Assembly: GCA_024305405.1 (NCBI GenBank)
Contig: JAKNDB010000085.1
Location: 806,001-870,000, forward strand
Direction: 5' to 3'
Length of the DNA stretch: 64,000 nt
DNA from: Dirofilaria immitis
Taxonomy: Eukaryota > Nematoda > Chromadorea > Rhabditida > Onchocercidae
Made by a program: the position numbers and the translations under genes. Below are positions 49,958 to 64,000 of this stretch, piece by piece (the stretch's first letter is position 1; the number at the start of each line of letters is the position of its first letter). Under the pieces are notes generated by a model. It saw nothing but the letters and a program-made list of their open reading frames with translations, searched no databases and was not told the origin of the DNA.

Positions 49958-52900
49958 GAGAAAAATGCCATTGTTAAAAATATAATAATTAAATACAATA
50001 ATTAAATTAAAATGAGAAGAGTGAATAAAGCCCATGAAAATTTGATAATTAATTACGATAACTAAAAATTTAATTTTTTCCAATAAATCACATAATCAAT
50101 AAATTAACAATGATAGAAGGAAGAAAAGAGGAAAACAGAGAAATAGCATCATGAGAATGAAGAAATTCGAGAAGATCAATGCTGATTGATATTTGATAAT
50201 TACTATGTATCAATGATAAACAAATATAGGAAATGTTTTTGAAACTTCAAAAATTTTGATCCATAATTAGGAAGACGATTTAATGATTAATAATTAATTT
50301 AAAAATAAAAAACATTTTTGATTACTCAATCTCTTTCTCTCCCTCTCTTTCTCTGTTTTTCTTTATTCCTCCTCTTCTTCTTTACATAACTTTCTTTTTC
50401 TTCATAGTAGTCTCGTTTTTTTGATAATAAAAAATATTTAATATTTGTTACTGAAAATATTTAATATTTACAAATAAAAATGTTCCATTTCTTTCTCTTC
50501 TCTCTCTTTCTCTTTCTCTTTCTCTCTCTGTTGGGATAAGAATATTCAAAATATAATATAATAATTAAATTTATTAAAACAGCGCAGTATAGAGTAGATG
50601 GATAACATTTTGTCAGCTGTGAAAATTACAAATTTGATATATTCGTCATCAAATATGTCACATAGATGTTCAAAGTTTTTTTTGCATTTCAAATTCAAAT
50701 TAAAATGATAGAGAAGAAATGAATAAGAAAAACGAAGAAAAAGAAAATTTGTTGTCAATGATTTGTTAAAAAGACAGAAAAAGCTGATAATAGGAAATAT
50801 GTAAATTTAATTAATGAATAGAATAAAACGAAAAGAAATAATAATAATTTAAACTTTCAGATTTTCTTTTTCCTTAAATAATAATAATTTAAACTTTCAG
50901 ATTTTCTTTTTTGTTTAAGCAAAAAAAGGAAACATTTTTTTGTCATTATTTATATCATTAGCATATATAAGAGAAGCTAAAAATTTATCATATTAACAAT
51001 TCCTATTTGCAATTCCATTTTATCACGAATCTTTTACATTGTCTGTTCCATTTTTATTTTCATATATATCAAAAATCTTTTATATTATCCATTTCCTATT
51101 TCAATTTCATTTGCATTATAATCTTTCCTCTCTCTTTTCTTTACATTATTGAATTTTTCATTTGCATAAAAATTATTCGTATCATACGTTTCTTAGTTCT
51201 ATTTTCAATTCCATTTTCCATTTCCGTATCCCATTCCTTAATTATCGATAAATTGATAACATTAACATTACATGCACACATCCATTTTTCATATTTAATG
51301 ATCAGTTTCATCAAATTATTATCAAAGCAATTTTATTCAAAAAAATATCACATTTAAACATTGATTAATAGATGCAAATATTATACGATAGAATGTGATC
51401 GATTAAACTTTATGATAAAATACAATTGAACACTTCACAAATACATACATACGTACAACGATTTAAAAATTTTTTTTTTTAAATTTCAACCAAAACAAAA
51501 ACTCTCCTAATTATTGTCAAAATATATGAAAAAAGGAAGGATGAGGAAAAAGAAGAAGGAGAGAGAGAGAGGGAGAGGAAATGAAAAAAAATCTGTCAAA
51601 ATTTATTTATTCTTTCTTTTCAATTCATTTAAATGTAATTTCATTCGACTTTCATTTTCCTTAGATTTTATTTTGTGGCCCTCAAATTTGATATTTTGAT
51701 TTGCTCATTTTATCATTTAAAAAAATCAATCCTTTTTTGTTACTCAATTTTTTCGGTATTTTTCTAAAAAAAAATGAAGCAATATATCATCACTTATATT
51801 TGATTTTTGAATTTTACACATTTATTTTCAAAAATAAAAAAATAGAAGAATTTATTCCATTACTTTATTTATATTTAAAATTTTGTTTTCTTTGAAATTT
51901 TCTACTTCAAAACGAAAAAATAAAACAAAGTAAACAAATTTCTATCGCTCAATAATCACTGCCATCTTTTTTTTTTAAATAATCTTTCTCTGACGCATTT
52001 TTGTTTTTGATGAGAATTTTTATTAAATTCTATTTCCTAGAATAACAGCAATTATTTAATAAATATATCATTCATCATTTTAATAAAATAAATATATCAA
52101 ATTTTAGAAATTAATCAAATCTTATCGCTAAGTGATCGCCTATTTTAGTTATAATCAGTCAATTTAGCTATTATCAGTAATGGATTAACTTTGTATTGTG
52201 TTTATAAGAATTTGAATGAATAATTTTCCCTTTAATTAAATTATTCCATTTCCTATTTGGTTTCAGATTGATTTATTCATTGCTAGATGACTATATTTAT
52301 AAACCAAATTTGTCTTTAAATTATACTTTTCATTAAAAAATTAAAATTCAATTTATGAATACAATACTGAGAAATAAATCGAATAATTGATTGCAACATA
52401 TCATTTCAATTAATTTTTTCCTACGTTGTAATAAGTTTCATTGTAATATTATCTGGTCTTTTTTTTTAATGATATTATTCAGTCTATGATCAAAAAATCA
52501 ATAACGAAAATTTTCGAACAAATTTATTAATCGTATCTTTCGAAATTTCAAGCTAAATTCAAATTTTTATTTTTTACTTTCAAACAACATATGATTCAAT
52601 TTGATCGATTTAATTTTAAACTTTTTTCAAACTTCATTTATTTTTTATTAATTTCACTCTTATCTCACGTAACTAAATTTGAATTCAATAGTAAGTTTAT
52701 CAAATCAAATTATTGTTTTAATATTGATGCAGGATCTTTGGAATATTTTTATCGCAATTATATTTATCACGGATCAATTTGATATTCATCAATAAAATTA
52801 ATACAATTACTATGTTATTCATTGAAATTTATTCATTTATCGATAAGCGATAATGATAAATTCTTGACAGGGACAATGATTTGTATTAAATATCTGTTTG

Positions 52901-53243
52901 ATATTAATATCAATTTAATATTGGTTTCATATTGATGCAAAGCAATATCTGAATTCAAGCTGGGGAAAAAAATTCAAATAAAAATAAAAAAATTGGAATG
53001 TTTACGAAAAACTTATGATATATGACTAATAGAATTATTTCAATCTAATGCATTCATATTTTAAAATATTCAATTACGATATAATATCATTTATGATCTT
53101 AATAATTTGCCTGAAACTTTCGCTACAGCTTAAATGATTTATGATATGTTTTAATTAATTAGTCGCTAATTTAACACATAAATTGCAGCAAATAATAATT
53201 CAAAAAAAGATAAAAAATATTGCAATGAAAGAAAATGTATTAT
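49958..53243. other. no gene recognised, simple-sequence rich
   Basis: AT-rich DNA with pyrimidine-rich tracts (about 50325-50530), a 40-bp tandem duplication at 50837-50911, and a purine-rich run near 51530-51580. A 116-codon open frame at 51007-51357 is Phe/Ile/Leu/His-biased, as expected of T-rich noncoding DNA. The nearest downstream gene is on the opposite strand and ends at 53244. Confidence 0.6.
50837..50911. repeat. 40-bp tandem duplication
   Basis: The segment ataataatttaaactttcag at 50841 recurs at 50881, and both copies continue attttctttt. Near-identity implies a recent event. Confidence 0.85.
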
Positions 53244-56200
53244 TTACGAAAAAAACTTTGAAATTGCTTTTTGGTTGTCTAACAATTGATAAATTTCATC
53301 CGGATTACGATTACGAGTTTCCGGCATATAGTAATATATGTAAAATGTTGTAATTGTTAATGGAATGATAAAAATTAGAAAACTGAATGGTCCAATTAAT
53401 TTTTCCAAAGGTAAATATATAACTGGACATAGGAAACAGGTAAGATATTGTGATGAAATGGATAATGATTGTACTTGAATTCGACAATATGGTTTAGCTA
53501 ATTCGGTAGCAATAAACCATGCAACTGGACCAATACCAATGCTGAAAAGAAATGAAATAGTGAAAATGTTAAATTTTATTTTATATAGTTTTTAATCAAG
53601 ATTAATACCAATGAATAGATATATCGATTGATTTAATCGAATTTATTAATTGAAAAATTGATTTCATAATTCTATCATTTAAAGAATTATTTTAAATTCG
53701 TAAATAATTGTAAATGATCGTAATAATTGATTTTGAGATCTGAAAATAACAATAATTTAATGCTCAGATAATTATAATAATAAATAATTTTAAAGCTTTA
53801 GAATAATAACAATTCAATAATTTTTATCATTTTATATCATATATATAAAAAGTTTATACCTGAAAAGGAATAAAAATAATGCAAAAAGAAAGAGGAAGCA
53901 ATAGGCAAGCCAAGAGTAATGATATCGGCGAAAAATCCAGACTAATATCATCATTCCCAAATTTATCAGTATTAAACTAATCAAACTTCCAAGAAGCAAA
54001 AAACGGCGTCCAATCTGATGGCAAAAAAGATGATTTTATTTTAATTAAGAAATGAATTTAAAAATAAAACAATTTTTCATAATCAATCAATATTGCTATA
54101 TAATAGCATTAGATATTATTTGCTAAAGAGAATATTATCAAATATATGCAAAAATTAAATTGAAAAAAAGAAATTAAATGAAACTTATAATTTAAATCGA
54201 ATTAACCTTATCAATGGTTATAGCTTGAATAAGAATTCCAATGGTACCAGCTAGTCCTGCAAGACAATTTGCCAATGATGCTCCTGTTGGTGTAAAACCA
54301 GCTGAGCCAAGAAGAGCTGTACCAAAAATACCATTGCAATTACGCCACTAAAGCTTACCGTACAATTCAAAAGTATTGAAAGCATAAGAGCTCGACGATT
54401 TGCTCTAAAATATTATTTTATATTTGATTTAAATGCATTATTATCAAGTTTATCAATTTTTAATAACTCGAGAACAATCAATTCGATTTTCCTAAACTAA
54501 ACTCTTAAGGAAAGAGCGAAGAAAAAAGACGAGTCAATCAATTTTGCTATGCTTTAACATTGCACTTCTTATTTTTTTAATGCTAATTCTAATACTAATA
54601 TTAATAATATGATATAATATAGGTATTATTTTAACTTTCTTTTAAAGTAATCATATCCAAATTTTTTTCTTTTGAAGCATTTTTAATTCACTGAAATTTA
54701 TCGCAATATCTTTCTTTATTAAAATATATTTCTAATCAAATAAAATAAATTTCATAATGCATGAAAGTAGGAATAATTTATATTCATATTTTAATTATCA
54801 AATTAATCATGAATAAATTTTGCAAATCAATAAAAAAATGACCTGCTATCACAAAGTTTTGTCCAATTGATATATTTTATTTGATTTTCATTTCTTTGTT
54901 GCATTTTAAATCTTTCAATTTCTTCATCTATTTGACAATTATCTTTTCTATCATAAAATTTAATCGCTTTTCTTCCTTCATTTTCATCCATTCTTTTCAA
55001 AAAATATGATGGACTTTCATGGAGGAAAAAAATTGCATAACATATAAGCATTAAGCATGGAATCATTTCTATATAATAGCCATAAGGCCATAAATTATTC
55101 GTGCCAAAAATTTGTGGCAAACCAATCATCGATCCTATCAAAGCGCCAATATTAGTCGAGAGACCAGTTAATGTACCCATTAGGCCACGAAAACAAACTA
55201 TAAAAATAAAAAAATTTGAAAAATTGAAAATTTTAATAACTAAATCGCTTAATTGCGCAAATTATTTGATAGAATAATTTGATATTTTAAAAATATTATT
55301 AATTGAAAATTATTTCAAAATTTTTTGACAAACTTTCAAAGTATTATTTATGTAAAAACTATTTTTAATTTTGTATTATAAAATATTTATTTATTTTTTT
55401 CTGAAGTTTCAATTTATATGATAAGAAAGAAGAAAATAAAATTTATTTTGATTTGAAAAAGTTTTTCCTTCTAATTCTATTAATTGATTTTATTAATCGA
55501 AAAAATAATCGGTAGAATGCTAAAATGAAATTAAAATTGAAATGATAAAAAAACCATTGTTATACATAAATAATATCAAAAGATTTTCTAAGATAATATT
55601 TTTGATCAACTGACAACTGAACAAATGAATTATTCTGAAGAAAAAGAATCAAATTTTAATCGATTAAATTAATATTTAATTACTATAATTAATAACGACA
55701 TTGTAATTTATGCATGTTAGATATGTTAAATATTTAATGATATAATTTAATTCAGGATGTAATTCTACAAAAAGCTCATAATAAACTACCTGGACTAATT
55801 TCAGTCAAGAATACACCTTGTACAGTGGTACTCATTCCAATACAAATGCCAACGATAAATCGTGATACGATAAATAATTCTACCATATTTGTATACTGTG
55901 ATAAAGGTGTGAAGAGAAGAGCAATAATCGTTAACTAAAATTAATAATTTGATTAAAACAAATTTTTATCGATTTGAAATTTTGAATAGAAAAAAATAAA
56001 TCCTTTTAATAATAGTCCGGAAAAAAATTATTCAAAGCTTTTAATTATTGGAAATTAGAAATTATTTTTCAAAAATTATGGAAGCGAATTATAATAGGAT
56101 ATTAATTATTCAATTAAAGTATTATTAATCAAAATTACTATAAAATCTTTAATCATTAAAATTACCGAACGATTAGCTACTAATTATTTATAAAATTCAA

Positions 56201-57937
56201 GTAATTTTACAGTATGCCTAAAATATATTAAATAAGTATGCATGCAAATTAATTGATATTTCTGAATGTTTACGGACAAACTTTTAGCATTCATTCTTGA
56301 TAGGTAAATATTCCAATACGATTAATTAGGGAATACAGTAAGATTAAGTGAGATATTTTAAAAATATTTTATCTAAAAAAATTATTTGATAAAATTTTTA
56401 AAAAGCAAACTAACTATTCCAATAAATATAAATGATTGCCGTGAACCAATACGGTTACTGATCGATGTTATTACTGTAGCACCAATAATTGCCCCAATAA
56501 ATAAAATACCAGCAACAAATGACCAAAGTAATCGTATTGATATTTCCGAAAATTTTATACCGTAACGACTACAAATGATATTAGTGTAAATAAAATATTA
56601 AAAAAATAATTTTAATTTTGACAAATCAAATTTGATAAGTATTTTGATAAGAAAATAATTTTATTTTGATAAGACTAATTCGACAAATAATGAAGGAATA
56701 ATTTTAATTAATTAATTTTAATAAATATTTTCACAACGAAATAAATTTGATAGATTAAAGTAATGGTTTCATCAACATTAAACGTATTTTGATAAGGAAA
56801 TAATTTTGATATTTTCATCTTCGACAAAATTTAGATATTTTAATAAAGGAATAACTTTGATAAAGTTAATTTGTAAAGTATTAATTAACAGATAGTGAAA
56901 AAATAATTTTGATAAAGATAATTTGATAAATATTTTTATAACGGAATAATTTGGAATAAATTTTAATTAGGTGTACATTTTAGTTAGGAAATAACTTTAA
57001 TAAAGTTTATTTAATAAGATGTTTCTATAATTTTGATGATAAATTTAAATAATAATTTTATCAAAATTAGACATTCTATAAAGTATAACAAATGCTGTAT
57101 CATTGAAATTTTGATTATCAATAAAAGACTAATAATTAATTGAATCATATAAAATGTTTATATCACATATGCAAAATTTAATTTAAAAAAGAAAAGAGAT
57201 GCATCGAAAAAAAATTTCAAGAAAAGTGAAATTATGAATAATTTTGAGATGAATAACTTTTCATTTATTAATATTAATAGGTTTGAATATTATTTTTGGA
57301 TGATTCAATTTGGTAAGTAAATTTTTGATGAATTAATTTTTGCAACTTAAAATTTGATAAAGTTAATTTGATGAATGTTTTTCAATTAATTTGATAAATA
57401 GTTAATTTGATGTGGAATGATATAATCATTTACAGACATATATTAATTTGATGTGGAATGATATAATCATTTACAGACATATATTCTTTTCTTTTAAAAA
57501 AATATCAATTCTCGATTTTGACAATTCTTCGTTGAATAGTTTCATTTTGAATGATTAATTTTCGAATTCATTTTAAATAATTAGCTGATAAGTTCATTTC
57601 GGTGATATAGACAAAATATTATACTAAATTTTGCAGATATTTTAATTTATAAAATCAAAATTTCATGAAAATGTTAAAATGTTTGAGTCAAATAGTCAGC
57701 AATAAATTAATAGCATATGAAATGGCATTTTAATTTTAAAATAATAAATATTGCCATTTAAGAAAAGATAAGAATGAAATATTAATAATCAGATAACCTT
57801 TCTAAAGATTGTGCTGAAAATTCTTGCAATATATTACCCATCGGATTAATAATTGAAACTTGAAAGCCAAAATTAAATCCACCGCCAAGTACAACAAAAA
57901 TACCGGTGATAAGAAGTCTTGCTGTTGGAAATTGCAT
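53244..57937 (-). CDS. SLC2/GLUT-type facilitative sugar transporter
   Basis: Seven exons on the minus strand: 57937-57798, 56568-56415, 55934-55790, 55197-54843, 54404-54207, 54014-53860 and 53541-53244. All phases join cleanly. The total becomes a multiple of three (481 residues, normal for GLUTs) when one T missing from the run at 54324-54328 is supplied. The ATG follows an acceptor-like TTTTTTAG, suitable for trans-splicing. Family landmarks in order: GFQVSIINPMG in TM1, SNRIGSRQ after TM2, RFIVGICIG in TM4, HESPSYFL after TM6, DKIGRRF after TM8, GPVAWFIATEL in TM10 and YMPETRNR after TM12. Twelve membrane spans are expected. The glutamine-rich QQLSG-type motif of TM7 is replaced by VSFSG, so transport of glucose itself is uncertain. 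The long AT-rich introns hold repeats but no other gene. Confidence 0.93.
57402..57485. repeat. 41-bp tandem duplication in intron 1 of the transporter
   Basis: The segment ttaatttgatgtggaatgat followed by ataatcatttacagacata starts at 57402 and again at 57443 with no visible difference. Confidence 0.9.
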
Positions 57938-60603
57938 GCTAAAAAAGCACTCTCGACTTTTATGATAAAAAAATATGGAATAATTTGATAACAAAAGAGG
58001 AATACTTCAATTAAGCTATGTATTAGTATTTATTGCTAAAAATTAGTAATTAAATTGTAATTAACTTAAGATTTAATTAATTAAATTAAAGTTTTAATTC
58101 TTTTAAATGGATAGAAAATTGCACATGGCTTAATTGAAGTAATAATTTAGTAATATTAAAAAGTTCAAATTCTTTTAAGTTTAAATTCTTTTTTATCAAA
58201 GTGAAGTAAGGCTTGAAAATTAAAAAGAATCATATAATTGGGAGAGTTCAAAAGTATTCTATCAATAATCTTAAGAATCTAATAATTTGTATTGATAAAA
58301 TTTTTGTCTGAATCCAACAGACGTTTTCGTCATAATAAGATGCATACACACAAAAAAATTTAATTAAAAATTTTTTATTCGAAAAAAAGAAAGTTAAAGA
58401 TTACGAAGATGAATGAAACGAATTAGTCGAAGTGAAAGCTTATGCTATAATAGGAATTTAGATAGGGATGAAAATTGAAAGCAAAACAAAAATAAAATAG
58501 AAATTGTGAGAAAATCCGAGGATTAGAAATTTTCAAAAATCCTTAAAAATAAAAATAAGCTTATTTTATAGTTTAAAAGCTGAAATAAGTGTACAAATTT
58601 TATTAAGTGGGATAAATATAACCTATGAAAATATGAATTCATTTAAGTAAAAGAAAAAATTTTCTTGGAAAAATGAAATTTTTTGGAAAAAATGAAAGAT
58701 TTATTAATTATTTGCGCTAATATTTGCATTAATTGTTGCTAAAAAATCATTTCAAATATTTTGTGTTTTCAAAAAAAGAAAAGAAATCCAAAATTCTAAA
58801 TGAAAAATAAAAATTTTAAATTAAAAAACATGGAATCATGCATATTGCAGTCTGACTGGCTATCACCTATCACTAATCAAATTAATGATTGAAAATGCAA
58901 CTATTAAAACTAGCTTGTTGCCATTTCCCATGATTGATAATCAATTTCATCATCAATATTTATGAATATTTTAAATTTGAAAAAAAAATATTTAAAAAAA
59001 CCAAAAATTTTTGCACTCATTTCGTTGATAAGAGATGAGAAAAAAAGACAATAAAGGGATATCATGCTATAATTAATAGCAGTTGAATTTTAGAAAAAGT
59101 TCAAAAAGAAATTCGTTGAAACAATAATTTTTTTCGGAAATATTTGAGAAGAAAAGTGAGAGAAAGGGAAATGAATATTAGAATTGATAATACATGAATT
59201 GAAGAGAAATAAGTATTGAAATTGATAATGCATGAAGTGAAGTAATGGATTAATTATATGCTATGGCTGATGTTAGAATGAATGATTACTTTTGGGATAA
59301 AAAGGAGAGGAAAAATATGAAATGGCATAGATATGAGATGGCATAGATCTGAAATAATGATATGGTGGTAATACTGCATTGATAATGGAATAATAATGAA
59401 TTGTATATTGAATATTTAATATTGCTTTTGATTTTTGTTTTTTTTTCATCTGGCAAATAGACTTAAAGTGGTTATACGAAATCTTCTCTTATCACCGATG
59501 TCATTTTTTATAACAAAGAATGAAATGAAGATGAATATATGAATTCAAATCTTATCATTTCTATCCTCACCCTAATATATTACAATTGACTGAGAAAGAT
59601 AACATTTTAAACAGTTCAAACTGTTATAATCATATCAATTATCAATTAATAGGATATGTGTTTTATTTCTTAAATAAATCATTAAGTAATAATTATTCCG
59701 TTGATAAATATTCCATCAATTATGCCATTTTTCTATTGATAGGTGATCATTGATTCGTTTCTAATATCATTTCATCGAGAAGAAAAACTCTTTAAAAAAA
59801 TTAATGTTCAAAGAAACAAAATATCAAAATAAGACAAAAGTTTAACATAAAGAAAACTGCAATCTTACATTTCTTGAATGACACTTTTTCTTTTTCACTT
59901 TTTCTATCGTACTATTTCTTTTTGGCAGAAATCCATTTTACGATGAAAAAAAAAACATTGTGCTAACTTCCTCTCAATACATATTGATACTTTCTTTGAT
60001 AAATAAGATCATATTGATTAAAACGATATATTAATTTTGAACTTTCTTGTCATATATTATTGATAATATATTTAGAAAAATATACAGCAACAAGTCAAAA
60101 TATCATATAATCTTTATCTGATATTATATATATGCATATATAAATGCTATAAATTCAAACCAGGAAAAGAAAATATTTAATTAAGTGTTGAATCTAGTAG
60201 TCGATGTATATTATATTATTTTAACATTGATTAGACTGTACGACTTCAACTTTTGCATATTCTTACTTCCCTGGACAATGCATAGAACTTCAGTTACTAA
60301 TGATTTTATTGAATTTCATTGATAAAATTGCAAATCAACATTAAAAAAAACAAAAATAAAATGATAGGTAAATAAAAATGATCAAGAAATGGAGAGCTGA
60401 TAGTATCTTTACTTTAACACTATTTTCATAGTTTCAAATGAGATTACACATGCTCAAAATCGAGAGTAAGCAAGAGACAATAAATTATTTTAAGCGAGTT
60501 ATCTGTTGAAACAAAATCTTTTCTTTAAATTAAAGAATATTTCAGTTCGATATTTTTTGATTGATAAAAATACGTTCCGCTACGAGATTGAGCAATGAGT
60601 AGT
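57938..60603. other. no gene recognised; includes transporter upstream region
   Basis: AT-rich DNA of low information content. Apart from the acceptor-like TTTTTTAG next to the transporter start, no promoter motif or exon stands out on either strand. Confidence 0.55.
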
Positions 60604-63590
<2,987 letters not shown>

Positions 63591-64000
63591 CTGCAAAAAT
63601 CTCATATTCTATGTTTCTTAATGAATTCTAACATTTCTAAATTATTTATACCAATAAGATCTGTCTGTATACCTAGTGAGTTATAAGTAAATATACAAAT
63701 TATTAGCAGATTATTCGCAACAATCGCTTGTTTAATGGAAGTCGAATATGAAATCCAAAAATTACTAGCAAAGTTTCGAGTAGAATTTAACCTATTTCTC
63801 TAATCCAGCATATCATTTGTCATATTAAGTAAATTAAGTAACCATATTAAGTAATTATATATATATATGTTTGTATTCGTTATTGATCCATGACAAATAA
63901 TTCTGTTTTAAGCCATTTTTACATATGAAGAAAAAGTAAATAACCTTTTAAGTACTCCCGAAAAAGCAAACAATCAGAAAAGTTCAATACTCAACTATAA
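63591..64000. other. window end, 5' part of AFG2-type gene not identified
   Basis: The N-terminal domain of the AFG2-type ATPase should lie to the right on the minus strand, but no convincing exon is seen before the window ends. Confidence 0.4.

Noticed and set aside
51007..51357. 116-codon open frame rich in Phe, Ile, His and Leu
   Set aside because: The composition is what T-rich noncoding DNA yields; no splice context, motif or neighbouring exon supports it.
54207..54404. Transporter as a pseudogene because of the internal frame break
   Set aside because: All other exons and splice sites are intact, the break is one base in a five-base run, and the same error type occurs in several unrelated genes.
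57938..57994. Upstream extension of the transporter first exon
   Set aside because: The extension would begin at TTG, not ATG, and is separated from the first ATG (57937) by an acceptor-like TTTTTTAG, so 57937 is the better start.

Overview
The window looks like nuclear DNA of a parasitic nematode, most likely a spirurid or filarial worm. The reasons are very AT-rich DNA, many small exons with GT..AG introns ending in T-rich AG acceptors, start codons placed directly behind such acceptors (as in trans-spliced genes), nematode-like protein content, and an AT-rich eukaryotic 28S rRNA. The species cannot be fixed from the sequence alone.

Layout. 0.6-5.1 kb (+): a coiled-coil protein with a C-terminal RING finger. 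7.0-8.4 kb (-): a small heat-shock protein with a mitochondrial-like leader, with a strong heat-shock element and TATA box 0.5 kb upstream. 11.2-18.3 kb (+): the large subunit of replication factor C (RFC1). 19.3-20.5 kb (+): a tentative multi-membrane-span gene. 21.8-24.3 kb (+): a SOCS4/5-type suppressor of cytokine signalling (SH2 + SOCS box). 25.4-27.6 kb: a long inverted-repeat (foldback-like) element carrying a decayed C2H2 zinc-finger sequence. 27.6-32.4 kb: essentially gene-free. 32.4-32.7 kb: a 35-bp minisatellite. 33.1-47.06 kb: a 14-kb satellite array of 71-bp and 108-bp monomers, each containing a hairpin, flanked by short inverted sequences. 47.5-49.96 kb (-): the 3' two-thirds of a 28S rRNA gene, cut at a conserved site. 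53.2-57.9 kb (-): a seven-exon SLC2/GLUT-type sugar transporter. 60.6-63.6 kb (-): an AFG2/SPATA5-type double AAA+ ATPase whose 5' end lies outside the window or was not recognised.

The protein genes are unrelated housekeeping or signalling genes with no operon-like logic. The satellite, the truncated rDNA and the foldback element make the centre of the window a repeat-rich, possibly rDNA-boundary, heterochromatic block.

A cross-cutting result: at least five otherwise well-conserved genes each carry a reading-frame break that falls in a short A/T run and is explained by exactly one missing base. For three full gene models the summed exon length becomes divisible by three only after adding that one base. 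This points to systematic homopolymer under-calling in a long-read assembly rather than to pseudogenes. RFC1 additionally has one in-frame TGA that this does not explain.
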